Shown here: piece by piece, positions 1-8,631 of the stretch
Layout of the letters: every line of letters starts with the position of its first letter
Position numbering within the stretch: the stretch's first letter is position 1
DNA from: JBGAJN01 sp044224905
GTDB lineage: Bacteria > Verrucomicrobiota > Verrucomicrobiia > Limisphaerales > JBGAJN01
NCBI GenBank assembly: GCA_044224905.1
Contig: JBGAJN010000002.1
Location: 1,892,561 to 1,956,560, forward strand
Direction of reading: 5' to 3'
Length of the DNA stretch: 64,000 nucleotides
Position numbers and translations under genes: made by a program
Notes under the pieces: model-generated
Seen by the model: only the letters and a program-made list of their open reading frames with translations
What the model was told of the DNA's origin: nothing
The model's database searches: none

Positions 1-2
1 TC

Positions 3-998
3 GCGATTAAAGAAGGTCTCTTTAAGAATTCCCACGTCACGCCCGCCGCGCGCGCGAATGACACCACCGACGTTTGGGCCGTGCGTCACGGTGCCTACAC
101 ACGCGAGCCGAGCCAGCCTTTCCGAAGCGCGGCGATTGACCACATCCAATGCGGCGAGATCGAATGCGAGCGCGATGGCACTGGAAGTTTCCCCGGCGCG
201 AATCTCGGTCTCTATTCGATTACGTTCGTCAATGAGCTGGATCAGGACCGCGAGGCGCTGCTCTGGTATAAGGAATTTCGCGAAGAAGCGGAGCGTAAAC
301 AGTTCCGGCACTTCCTGGAAATTTTCGATCCGAACGTCAGCAGCGGCATCGCGCCTGAAAAACTCGGCGAGTTCATCAACGACAATATTCTTCGCACACT
401 CGCAGGTGTTCCCGAGTCCGGCCGGCCGGTGTTTCTGAAAATCGTCTATCACGGTCCGAAGGCGATGGAGGAACTTGCGCAATACGATCCGAACCTCGTC
501 GTTGGGATCCTCGGCGGCAGCGCGGGCACGACCTACGATGCCTTCCGGCTCATTCACGACGCGCAGAAATACGGTGCGCGCGTGGCGCTCTACGGCCGCA
601 AGATTAACAACGCCGAGCATCAGCTCGCGTTCATCGAGATGCTGCGCCTCATTACGGATGGAAAACTTTCGCCCGAGGAAGCGGTGCGCGCCTATCACGG
701 CGTGCTGCAAGGCAAAGGCATCCAGCCGCATCGTCCGCTTGAAAAGGACATGGAGCTGACGGATCAGGCGATGAGTTACGACGGCAGCGCGACGAAGCGC
801 TCGACGGTGGAAGTGCGGAACAATCCATTGGCGAAGCCGGCTTCATCCAACACGGCTGAGAAGACCGAGCGCCCGTTTGGAACGCCGAAGGTTACGGAAT
901 GGCCGAAACACTCGAATGGTTCCCCGGATTTCGACAAGATGACTTCCGAGCAGCGCGCCGCGTATCACGTTGCGCGATTGAATCGGCGATACGAATAA
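3..998 (+). CDS. TIM-barrel, class I aldolase-like protein (5' truncated by the window)
   Basis: The open frame runs in from the left edge without a start codon, so the gene begins before the window. About 331 residues are visible. A central segment with VFLKI (nt 430-444), then GILGGSAGTTYDAFRLI and ARVALYGRKIN, resembles the late strands of a TIM-barrel aldolase, with a possible Schiff-base lysine and a glycine-rich phosphate loop; this is inference from pattern only. The last 80 residues are low-complexity and probably disordered. It converges on the minus-strand rhamnose/lactate cluster, which fits a role in deoxysugar catabolism. The exact family is not recognised; a GTG at 81 is an internal codon, not a convincing start. 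Confidence 0.6.
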   Translation, partial: AIKEGLFKNSHVTPAARANDTTDVWAVRHGAYTREPSQPFRSAAIDHIQCGEIECERDGTGSFPGANLGLYSITFVNELDQDREALLWYKEFREEAERKQFRHFLEIFDPNVSSGIAPEKLGEFINDNILRTLAGVPESGRPVFLKIVYHGPKAMEELAQYDPNLVVGILGGSAGTTYDAFRLIHDAQKYGARVALYGRKINNAEHQLAFIEMLRLITDGKLSPEEAVRAYHGVLQGKGIQPHRPLEKDMELTDQAMSYDGSATKRSTVEVRNNPLAKPASSNTAEKTERPFGTPKVTEWPKHSNGSPDFDKMTSEQRAAYHVARLNRRYE

Positions 999-1004
999 AA
1001 GGAA

Positions 1005-1023
1005 CGCCGAGCAGTGCTCGGCG
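1005..1023 (-). terminator. Hairpin terminator of the aldehyde dehydrogenase end of the lut/rha cluster
   Basis: A perfect 8-bp stem (CGCCGAGC / GCTCGGCG) with a 3-nt loop sits in the 31-bp gap between two convergent genes. On the minus strand it is followed by TTCCTTTTATT, so it is a plausible intrinsic terminator for the minus-strand cluster. On the plus strand no T-run follows, although the hairpin may still act both ways. Confidence 0.7.
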
Positions 1024-1029
1024 CACCAT

Positions 1030-2511
1030 TTACAACGGCCGCACGATGGATTGCGGACGGAGGTAATCGAGGAATGTCTCCGGACTATTCACGCCGCCGC
1101 CCATCCCGCTGAGGTTGCAACCGCCATACGGAATTCCGTGCGCGAAGAGGTTGTGCGCATTGATCCAACTGTTCCCCGCCACCATTGCTTCGGCCACGCG
1201 GTTTGCGCGTTCGAGGTTCTGACTCCACACGCTGTTCGCGAGTCCGTAGGTCGAGCGATTCACGAGTTCGATGGCTTCGTTCTCGTCCTTAAACTTCAGC
1301 AGATACGCGGTGGGGCCAAAGATTTCTTCGCGGCAACAGACATTGTCCGGTGAACCGCCGAGCAGCGATGGCTTCACATAGTAGCCACCTTGGTGTCCGC
1401 TCACGTTCGCCGGGCCGCCGCGCAGCACGACTTGCGCGCCTTCCTTCTCGCCGCGGTCGAGGTAGCCGAGCACGCGCTGGCGTTGCTTCTCGCTAACGAC
1501 CGGTCCCATTTGTGTGCCCGTTTCCATTTCGTGGCCGATGGCAACGCTCGTGAGCGCCTTGCACGCGCGGTCCACGAACTCGTCATAAATCTTTTCGCTC
1601 ACGACCCAGCGCGTCGCGGTGCAGCAGACCTGGCCGCTGTTGAACGTGATCGCGCCCGCGAGCGCTTTCGCGGTGGCGGCGACATCCACATCGTCGAACA
1701 CCACGGCTGCGCCCTTGCCGCCGAGTTCCAGCTTCACGGGAACGAGATTGCGGCCACAAGCTTCGCCGACGAGCCGGCCTACTTCGGGAGAGCCGGTAAA
1801 CGACATGCGCTTGATGCCCGTGTGACGGGTGAGCGCTGCGCCCGCGGTTTCACCGAGGCCGGTGATCACGTTGACTACACCGCGCGGGATGCCGACTTCC
1901 TCGACGAGCTTGGCGAAGTAAAGCGTGCTCAGTGGTGTGTCCTCAGCGGGCTTGATGACGACGGTATTGCCGGCGGCAAGCGCCGGTGAAATACCCCAAC
2001 CGACGAGCAGCGCCGGGAAGTTCCACGGGAAGATGAACGCGCACACGCCATACGGAACGCGGATCGAGCGCGCGTCGAAACCGCTCACGGCGATCGGTTC
2101 GCGGCGGCGCATGTTCACGTTGAGGTCGGCGAAATAGCGGAGCGAAGCAGCAACGTTTTGCATGTCACCGCGTGCCTGCTCGATCGGCTTGCCGACGTCG
2201 AGCGATTCGATCTGCGCGATAACCTCGCGGCGCTTGTCGATGAGATCGGCGAGGCGATGGAGATGCACGGCACGGTCGTTGTTCGGAAGCGTGGCCCAAC
2301 CGGACTTGCGGAACGCCTGTTGCGCGGCGGTCACGGCGGCATCGACATCGCGCGCGTCTCCAGCGGCGAACTTGGCGATCACTTTTCCATCGCCCGGATC
2401 GCGCGTGTCGAGCGTGCCGCCGCTGGCGGCGGGAACCCACTCGCCGCCGATGAATTGTTTAATCGGGGAAGAATTTAGGAAGGCGGAAACTTCAGGAAGC
2501 AAAGTGCTCAT
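1030..2511 (-). CDS. NAD-dependent aldehyde dehydrogenase, probably lactaldehyde-oxidising
   Basis: A 493-residue protein of the usual length for the ALDH superfamily. Visible motifs are PWNFP (162-166), the KPAE cofactor loop (187-190), FTGS (238-241), the general-base glutamate in LELGGK (E262), the nucleophile in GQVCC (C296) and EEIFGP near the C-terminus, so the catalytic set is complete. These enzymes oxidise aldehydes to acids with NAD(P)+ in the cytoplasm. It lies 113 bp downstream of the rhamnulose-1-phosphate aldolase fusion on the same strand, which suggests L-lactaldehyde to L-lactate as the reaction; the substrate is inferred from context. A betaine-aldehyde-type enzyme cannot be excluded on sequence alone. 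Confidence 0.93.
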   Translation of the reverse strand: MSTLLPEVSAFLNSSPIKQFIGGEWVPAASGGTLDTRDPGDGKVIAKFAAGDARDVDAAVTAAQQAFRKSGWATLPNNDRAVHLHRLADLIDKRREVIAQIESLDVGKPIEQARGDMQNVAASLRYFADLNVNMRRREPIAVSGFDARSIRVPYGVCAFIFPWNFPALLVGWGISPALAAGNTVVIKPAEDTPLSTLYFAKLVEEVGIPRGVVNVITGLGETAGAALTRHTGIKRMSFTGSPEVGRLVGEACGRNLVPVKLELGGKGAAVVFDDVDVAATAKALAGAITFNSGQVCCTATRWVVSEKIYDEFVDRACKALTSVAIGHEMETGTQMGPVVSEKQRQRVLGYLDRGEKEGAQVVLRGGPANVSGHQGGYYVKPSLLGGSPDNVCCREEIFGPTAYLLKFKDENEAIELVNRSTYGLANSVWSQNLERANRVAEAMVAGNSWINAHNLFAHGIPYGGCNLSGMGGGVNSPETFLDYLRPQSIVRPL

Positions 2512-2624
2512 GGCTTTTCTCGATGACGGTTTTTGAGTTCGTGGACGAGTTCAACTTAACTCGCTCCGCCGAGATGTCACCGCGAAAAGTTTTCGCGCCT
2601 GACGGGTTGCCCGTTCGCCGTTTC

Positions 2625-4823
2625 TTACCGCAGGAACGCGTCGCTCAAGCCGCCGTCGACCGGGATGATGTGGCCGGTGGTTTTGGTGAGCCGATTCGAA
2701 ACGAGCAGGAAGAATCCCTCAGCCTGATCCGCGGGCGTGATAGGATTCTTAGTCAACGTGCGTTCGGCGTAAAAGCGGGCGAGGCGTTCGGTGAGCGCGT
2801 CGCTCGATTCGCTGTCGCTGTAGGCGATGTTGTATTTCGCGAGGCTGGCGATGACGCGATCGCGCGGAAACATGGCGCTGCCTTGCACGACGGTCGCGGG
2901 CGCGACGCCGTTAACACGGATGAGCGGGGAAAGTTCAACGGCGAGTTCGCCGACGAGATGGTTCGCGGCGGCCTTTGAAGTGTCGTAGGCGATGGAACCT
3001 TTCTTCGCGACGACAGCGTTGGCGCTGGTGGTGAGGACGAGGCTGCCGGACAGGCCCTGTTCGAGCCAGTTGCGCTTCGCTTCGTCGGCCACGATGTAGG
3101 AGCCCATGACGTTGATGGCGAAAGTGAGCGGCCATTTGTCGTCGGGAATTCGGCCCGTAGTATCGGGCGCAACGAAGATCCCGGCAGTGACGACGATGGA
3201 ATCGAAGCCGCCGTAAGCGAGCGACACCTGGTCGAGCATCGCGCGGACGCTTGCGCGCCTGGTGATGTCGCAAGCGAGGCCAACGGCGACGCCGCAATTG
3301 GAAATGCCCGTGCCGGCGACGCCAATGCCGGGGCCGTATTTGGCGGTGAGTTCGTTCGCAGTCGCCTGTGACGTCTCCAGCTTGAGATCGACGCAAACGA
3401 GGTGCGCACTTTCTTTCACGAGCCGGTGCGTGACTTCCTTGCCAATGCCGCTGCCGGCGCCGATGACGATGATGACCTGCCGCGCGAGTTCCTTCTCGGC
3501 GGGCATGCGCTTCAACTTCGCTTCTTCGAGCAACCAATACTCAATGTCGAACGCCTCCTGCTGCGGGAGCGCGATGTATCTGTCGATCGCTTCCGCGCCG
3601 CGCATGACTTCGACGGCACAGTTGTAAAACTCGGCGGTGACGCGCGACTCGGACTTGTCCTTGCCCCACGCGATCATGCCGAGGCCAGGGATCAATACGA
3701 CGGTCGGATTCGGATCACGCATCGCGGGCGAGTTGGCGTGTTTGCACTTCGCGTAATACGCCGCGTAGTCCTTGCGGTATTGCTCGATGCCGGACTTGAG
3801 CTTGGTCTTGAGCGCGGCGACGTCCTCGGTCTGCGGATTCCAATCGACGTAGAGCGGCTTGATCTTCGTGCGGAGAAAATGATCCGGGCAACTCGTGCCC
3901 AACTCGGCGAGGCGTGCGGCGTGCTTCGAATTCACGAAGCGCAAAATCTTGTCGTCGTCCTGAACCGTGCCGATGAAACGCTTCTGCTGGCTGACCTGAC
4001 CGCGGAGCCACGGGAGAATCGCGGCGAAGACTTCGTTGCGCTTCTCTTGCGCGAGCGTTTGATGCTTCGCGCCGCCGAACGCCGCCTGATCGCCGCCCTT
4101 CTCGGAATATTTCTTTTCGATGTAAGCGGAGGCTTTCTCGATCATCGAAAGCGTCAAGAGGTAGCATTCCTTGTCGTCGTTCGCCCAGCTGATGAAGCCG
4201 TGCTGGCCCATCATGATCGCCTTGGCCTTCGGATGCTTTTGGCAAATCTCCTGCATCGCGAGGCCGAGCTCGAAGCCGGGCCGCATCCATTTCACGTAGG
4301 CCATTTCTTCGCCGAAAATTTCCTTCGTGATCTGCTCGCAACGTGACGAGGCCGCGATAGCGATGATCGCGTTGGGGTGCATGTGATCGACGAACTTTGC
4401 CGGAATGAAGCTGTGCAACGGTGTGTCGATGGACGACGCGCGAGGGTTCAGATTGAACGTGGTGTGATTGTACGCCGCAACCATGTCATCCTCAGCTTGC
4501 GACTTGAGACCTTTGTCGGCGCGGGCCGCGTAGGATTTCTGCAGGCCCATCAACTTGGACTGGTAGAGCGAGGAAAAGTTTTCGCGCGCGCTGGTGCGGA
4601 GGTCGCCGCCGGAACCTTTCACCCACAAGACTTCCACCTGCTCGCCGGTGAGCGGATCCTTCTCCATGAGCTTGGAGGAAGTGTTGCCGCCGCCAGTGTT
4701 CGTGATGCGCTGATCGGCGCCGAGTTTGTTCGAACGATACACGAGACGATCCATGCCGGTGAGCTTGGCGGCTTCGGCGTCGTCCCAGAGATTGTTCACG
4801 AATTGGAAGGTGGGGTTTTTCAT
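2625..4823 (-). CDS. rhaD: Bifunctional rhamnulose-1-phosphate aldolase / short-chain dehydrogenase
   Basis: A 732-residue fusion. Residues 1-435 are a class II aldolase/adducin domain, with TGGGNTS (43-49), VKGSGGDL (68-75) and metal-binding histidines in DHMHP (H147, H149) and GQHGF (H208). Residues 448-732 are a short-chain dehydrogenase, with GAGSGIG (455-461) for NAD(P) and the Y613-x3-K617 catalytic pair. The known role of this fusion is to split rhamnulose-1-phosphate (or a related ketose phosphate) into dihydroxyacetone phosphate and lactaldehyde and then to oxidise or reduce the aldehyde. It lies 31 bp after lutC on the same strand. L-rhamnose versus L-fucose specificity cannot be told from the sequence. 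Confidence 0.92.
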   Translation of the reverse strand: MKNPTFQFVNNLWDDAEAAKLTGMDRLVYRSNKLGADQRITNTGGGNTSSKLMEKDPLTGEQVEVLWVKGSGGDLRTSARENFSSLYQSKLMGLQKSYAARADKGLKSQAEDDMVAAYNHTTFNLNPRASSIDTPLHSFIPAKFVDHMHPNAIIAIAASSRCEQITKEIFGEEMAYVKWMRPGFELGLAMQEICQKHPKAKAIMMGQHGFISWANDDKECYLLTLSMIEKASAYIEKKYSEKGGDQAAFGGAKHQTLAQEKRNEVFAAILPWLRGQVSQQKRFIGTVQDDDKILRFVNSKHAARLAELGTSCPDHFLRTKIKPLYVDWNPQTEDVAALKTKLKSGIEQYRKDYAAYYAKCKHANSPAMRDPNPTVVLIPGLGMIAWGKDKSESRVTAEFYNCAVEVMRGAEAIDRYIALPQQEAFDIEYWLLEEAKLKRMPAEKELARQVIIVIGAGSGIGKEVTHRLVKESAHLVCVDLKLETSQATANELTAKYGPGIGVAGTGISNCGVAVGLACDITRRASVRAMLDQVSLAYGGFDSIVVTAGIFVAPDTTGRIPDDKWPLTFAINVMGSYIVADEAKRNWLEQGLSGSLVLTTSANAVVAKKGSIAYDTSKAAANHLVGELAVELSPLIRVNGVAPATVVQGSAMFPRDRVIASLAKYNIAYSDSESSDALTERLARFYAERTLTKNPITPADQAEGFFLLVSNRLTKTTGHIIPVDGGLSDAFLR

Positions 4824-4854
4824 AGGCGGTGAAACGGCGTGAACCAGCGGGAAA

Positions 4855-5550
4855 TTAAAAACAAATGACGGTCAGCTTCTTTGGTCCGTGCGCGCCGAGG
4901 ACGAGGATGCGCTCGATGTCGCCGGTGCGGCTGGGACCGGTGATGACGGTCATGAAGCTCGGATAGTTGGTGGAGTATTTTTCCTTCAACAACGCGAAGC
5001 CGGCGGGCAGATCGGACACGAGTTGCTCGCGACGGGCGAGCACGACGTGGTGCGGCGGCAACACGGACAGCGCGCGTCCTCCACCACTGCGCGCGGTGAG
5101 CATCACGCTGCCGGTCTGCGCGATGAGCGCATCGCACTCGGTGATCCCGACGTCGCACTTTTCCAAATCGGTCGCCTGATACGGCTCGTCGGTGCGGAGG
5201 GACGGAAGTTTCAAACCCGCGCAAATGGGATCGGTCAACTGCCCGCGATGTTGCGCGATGCGTTTCCAACCTTCGGCGGTGCTGATGGTGGCGAGTTGCG
5301 CAGCCGCTTCATCGGCGCTGTTGAGTAGATGGAACTCGGTCTTCAACTCGACCGATGTCGCTGCAAATGCCGTGGCGCGATCTTCGAAGGAATCGCCCAC
5401 GAGCGGAAGCCACTGGCGAAGTTGTTTGGGCGTGGAAGCGGCAGGGGAGGCGTGCGCGTGTCCATTGCCGTGATCGTGGGTTCCAGGCAGCGGCGCGCTG
5501 ATCACCAGCGCTTCGCGGATGCGGCCAAGTATCTTTTCGCGCTCGGTCAT
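4855..5550 (-). CDS. lutC: Lactate utilisation protein C (LUD domain)
   Basis: A 231-residue LUD-domain protein. Its ATG (complement of 5548-5550) overlaps the lutB stop in an ATGA arrangement, which decides the start over a longer upstream frame. The C-terminal part has the family pattern: CDVGITECDALIAQTGSVML, then RALSVLPPHHVVLARREQLV, and ITGPSRTGDIE near the end. LutC works with LutA and LutB in the iron-sulfur lactate oxidation complex that converts L-lactate to pyruvate. An insert near residue 25-35 is His/Gly-rich (HDHGNGHAH); whether it binds metal is unknown. Confidence 0.93.
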   Translation of the reverse strand: MTEREKILGRIREALVISAPLPGTHDHGNGHAHASPAASTPKQLRQWLPLVGDSFEDRATAFAATSVELKTEFHLLNSADEAAAQLATISTAEGWKRIAQHRGQLTDPICAGLKLPSLRTDEPYQATDLEKCDVGITECDALIAQTGSVMLTARSGGGRALSVLPPHHVVLARREQLVSDLPAGFALLKEKYSTNYPSFMTVITGPSRTGDIERILVLGAHGPKKLTVICF

Positions 5551-6941
5551 CGACGGTTCCTCCACCATTCTTTGAAGCTTTCGTTGGCTACGGGCGGGAG
5601 ATCGCGGGTCTGCGTCCAGGCGCGCGCAGGATCGAGTTTCTTGCCGAACACAAATTGGTGCAGCGGCTGGAACAGGCGCGCCATTTCCTTGCCGAATTGA
5701 TAAAGGCCTGGGCGATTTACGACGAACGCGAAAATCTTGAACGCGGTTTGTTCGAAGAATTTCGGCGCTTGCGTGGCGGCATTGCGGCGATTCTGCAAGA
5801 GGTGATGGTGCAGGTTGATTTTCACCGGGCACGTTTCGGTGCACGCGCCGCAGAGCGACGACGCCATGGAGAGATGTTTCCAGTTCTGCAATCCGCGCAG
5901 ATGCGGCGTGATGACTGAGCCGACGGGGCCGGAGTAAGTCGTGCCGTAGGTGTGGCCACCGACATTACGATAAATCGGGCAGACGTTGAGGCACGCGCCG
6001 CAGCGAATGCAATGGAGCGCGTCGCGTTGCTCGGGATCGGCGAGGAGTTCGGTGCGGCGGTTGTCGAGAAGAACGACGTGATATTCTTCCGGACCGTCGG
6101 GTTCGCCGGGTTGGCGCGGGCCGCCGTACATCGTGTTGTAACACGTGATCGTCTGGCCGGCGCCGGCGGTCGCGAGCATCGGGAGGAAGAGCGCGAGGTC
6201 TTCGAGCTTTGGTAGAATCTTTTCGATGCCGAGCAGGGAAATCAATGTCTTAGGCAGCGCGGCGGTGAGGCGCGCGTTGCCTTCATTCTCGGTGATTGAA
6301 ATCATTCCGGTCTCGGCGATGGCGAAGTTCGCGCCCGTGATGCCGACATCGGCGGTAATGTATTTTTGCCGCAAGGCGCGGCGCGCGATCATCGTGAGTT
6401 CTTCGGGACTGTCAGTTTGCGCGCTCCCGAGCTCTTTGTGAAACAGGTCGCTGATTTCGCCACGAGTCAGATGCATCGCCGGGAAGACGATGTGGTAGGG
6501 CGGTTCGTGGCGAAGCTGGACGATGTATTCACCGAGGTCCGACTCGACGACTTCGTAGCCGTCTTTTTCCAGCGCGTCGTTGAGGTGGATTTCCTCGGCG
6601 GTCATCGCTTTTGATTTGATGATCGAGCGGGCGCCTTTCGCCTTCACGATGCCGAGGATGATTTCGCGCGCTTGCTCGGCGCTCGTGGCCCAGTGAACTT
6701 TGGTGCCGCGGGCGGCCAACTTGTCGGCGAAAGAAACGAGATGCTCGTCGAGGTGATTGATCGCATTCCACTTCGTCTCGGCGGCGGCTTGGCGCGCAGA
6801 TTGCCAGTCTTGAAAGGCACCTTTCTTTTTGTCGCGGGCGACTTCGTATTTCTTGAGCGCGGTCTGAATCAAGCCGCGATGACGCAGGTCGCGCGTGATG
6901 CGCGTGGCCTGTTCCTTGAATTGTTCGACGAAGGTGGTCAT
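5547..6941 (-). CDS. lutB: Lactate utilisation iron-sulfur protein LutB
   Basis: A 464-residue protein starting at the ATG complement of 6939-6941, which overlaps the lutA stop (ATGA). The N-terminal two thirds are a LUD domain (ITGANFAIAETGMISITENEGNARL). Residues from about 310 carry a ferredoxin-type cluster motif, CIRCGACLNVCP, and a second, CGACTETCP, which together can ligate two [4Fe-4S] clusters. It is the electron-transfer subunit of the LutABC lactate dehydrogenase complex. Overlapping stop/start codons with both neighbours indicate translational coupling and a fixed stoichiometry. Confidence 0.95.
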   Translation of the reverse strand: MTTFVEQFKEQATRITRDLRHRGLIQTALKKYEVARDKKKGAFQDWQSARQAAAETKWNAINHLDEHLVSFADKLAARGTKVHWATSAEQAREIILGIVKAKGARSIIKSKAMTAEEIHLNDALEKDGYEVVESDLGEYIVQLRHEPPYHIVFPAMHLTRGEISDLFHKELGSAQTDSPEELTMIARRALRQKYITADVGITGANFAIAETGMISITENEGNARLTAALPKTLISLLGIEKILPKLEDLALFLPMLATAGAGQTITCYNTMYGGPRQPGEPDGPEEYHVVLLDNRRTELLADPEQRDALHCIRCGACLNVCPIYRNVGGHTYGTTYSGPVGSVITPHLRGLQNWKHLSMASSLCGACTETCPVKINLHHHLLQNRRNAATQAPKFFEQTAFKIFAFVVNRPGLYQFGKEMARLFQPLHQFVFGKKLDPARAWTQTRDLPPVANESFKEWWRNRR

Positions 6942-7654
6942 GTCTGGGCGAGGACTTCGGCGATGTGCATGGTTTTCATCGGCTTGCCCTGACGGCTGAG
7001 CAGGCCCTGGATTTGCATGAGACAACTGGAGTCGTTCGAGACGATGTAATCGGCACCCGTCGCGCAGGCGGAGGTGCATTTCACTTCGCCCATCGCGGTG
7101 GAGATCATCGGGAACTTGGCGGAGAACGTGCCGCCGAATCCGCAGCAGGTTTCGGCGTCGCCCATTTCAATGAGCTCGAGCCCGCGCACCTTCGCGAGCA
7201 ATTGGCGCGGTTCCTTTTTCTTGCCGAGTTCGCGCAAGCCATGGCAGCCATCGTGGAACGTCACTTTGCCATCGAAGCGCGCGCCGACATCGGTGACGCC
7301 GAGCTTGGTGACGAGGAAATCGGAGAACTCGTAAGTCTTGGCGGAAAGCTTTTGCGCCGCCTCGGCGAGTTCCGTCTTCGCGAAGAGTTCAGGATAGAAC
7401 ACCTTCATCATCGCGCCGCAGGAGCCGGAAGCGACCACGACGACTTCGGCATTTTGCAAGCGCTGGAGGGCGGGCGTCGCGACGGCGCGGGCCTCGTCCC
7501 AGTAGCCGGAGTTGAACGCGGGCTGGCCACAACACGCGACCTCCTCGGGGCACTCGACCGTGTGGCCGAGGCGCTCAAGGACTTTGACCGCGCTGATCCC
7601 GACGTGCGGATACAGGCTGTCCACGAAACAGGGAATAAACAAAGTGACTTTCAT
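6938..7654 (-). CDS. lutA: Lactate utilisation protein A (CCG-domain Fe-S oxidoreductase)
   Basis: A 238-residue protein with the two cysteine-rich CCG repeats of the family: EVACCGQPAFNSG (about residues 38-50) and ETCCGFGGTFSAKFP (about 165-180). These motifs bind an unusual [4Fe-4S] cluster in heterodisulfide-reductase-like subunits. It is the first gene of the minus-strand lutA-lutB-lutC-rhaD-ALDH cluster. The N-terminus MKVTLFIPCFVD is typical of LutA/GlpC-like proteins. The cluster promoter should lie in 7655-7810; only weak promoter-like sequence is visible there. Confidence 0.94.
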   Translation of the reverse strand: MKVTLFIPCFVDSLYPHVGISAVKVLERLGHTVECPEEVACCGQPAFNSGYWDEARAVATPALQRLQNAEVVVVASGSCGAMMKVFYPELFAKTELAEAAQKLSAKTYEFSDFLVTKLGVTDVGARFDGKVTFHDGCHGLRELGKKKEPRQLLAKVRGLELIEMGDAETCCGFGGTFSAKFPMISTAMGEVKCTSACATGADYIVSNDSSCLMQIQGLLSRQGKPMKTMHIAEVLAQT

Positions 7655-7810
7655 CGCTTCACGAGGGAGTCAGCGTAACGGAGTCGGAGCGGCGTTGGCA
7701 ATGAGTTCGATTCGAAATGGAGCAGGGCACAACTCCCGATTAGCGTGAGTTCGACATCGAGGTGCTAACGCCGGATTGACTGCGGCGGGAAAGTCGATAT
7801 CACTCTGAGC

Positions 7811-8560
7811 ATGCTTCCGCGACCTTCCGGACGAGTGCGTCGTTCCTCTTCAGTGGCGGCGTTTACCTTGATCGAATTGCTGGTGGTGATCGCGATCATC
7901 GCGATCTTGGCGAGTTTGCTTTTGCCAGCGTTGAGTTCGGCGCGGGAAAAGGCTCGGGCGATTTATTGCCTCAACAATTCGCGTCAGTGGGGGCTGGGAA
8001 TTGTGATGTATTGCGATGATCAGGATGATTTCTTCCCATACGAGGGAGTTCAAAGCACTGGCATTGGGACGGGGACCAATTTGACGGCGTGGTACAACGT
8101 GATTCCTCCCTATCTGAGTTTGCCACCCCTGAAAGACTCATACGCTGGCGGCAGCATACCATTAGGATCATCCAAGTCAGTGTTCGCATGTCCGAGTGTG
8201 ACGACCAATCCGGTTCCAAATCCACCGACGGCGGCGGCGCCTTTCTTCATGTATGGGTTTAACGACCGGCTTGATCCGAATGGCGGAACGAAGTTTCGTC
8301 GCGGCCAGTGCGTGCGTCCGACGGACACGGTAATGTTAACCGAAAATGACGGGCAGTTCCCGTCCTCCGATGGTCGCCACACCCCAGCTCGGCATGCCAA
8401 TAAATCCGGTGCGAATCTGACTTTTGTCGATGGTCACGCTCAAATGACCATGAGCAATGCCTTTTCCACCACAGCTGCTGAAGACAACAGTTCGGTGACA
8501 GAGTGGGCGAACGGAAGCCGGACGGTCTTTTGGTATCCGTTCAGCGGGGCGGCGAGATAG
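7811..8560 (+). CDS. Prepilin-type N-terminal cleavage/methylation protein (DUF1559-like)
   Basis: A 249-residue type IV pilin-like protein. It has a short basic leader and then FTLIELLVVIAIIAILASLLLPAL (residues 19-42), the prepilin peptidase site with the conserved Glu at position +5 and a hydrophobic helix. Near the C-terminus a histidine is followed by FVDGHA, a longer-spaced variant of the H-X9-DG signature of these PVC proteins. They occur in many copies in Verrucomicrobia and Planctomycetes and are thought to be exported pseudopilins; substrate and function are unknown. Monocistronic by appearance. Confidence 0.9.
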   Translation: MLPRPSGRVRRSSSVAAFTLIELLVVIAIIAILASLLLPALSSAREKARAIYCLNNSRQWGLGIVMYCDDQDDFFPYEGVQSTGIGTGTNLTAWYNVIPPYLSLPPLKDSYAGGSIPLGSSKSVFACPSVTTNPVPNPPTAAAPFFMYGFNDRLDPNGGTKFRRGQCVRPTDTVMLTENDGQFPSSDGRHTPARHANKSGANLTFVDGHAQMTMSNAFSTTAAEDNSSVTEWANGSRTVFWYPFSGAAR

Positions 8561-8631
8561 TGGTAAAAGTCTGCACGTATTCGCTGACATGTTATGGTCG
8601 ACAATCAGTGGGCGTTCCCTCAGAGTAAGTC

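Noticed and set aside
5551..5844. 98-codon N-terminal extension of lutC
   Set aside because: It overlaps lutB coding sequence out of frame; the ATGA junction gives a better start and normal family length.
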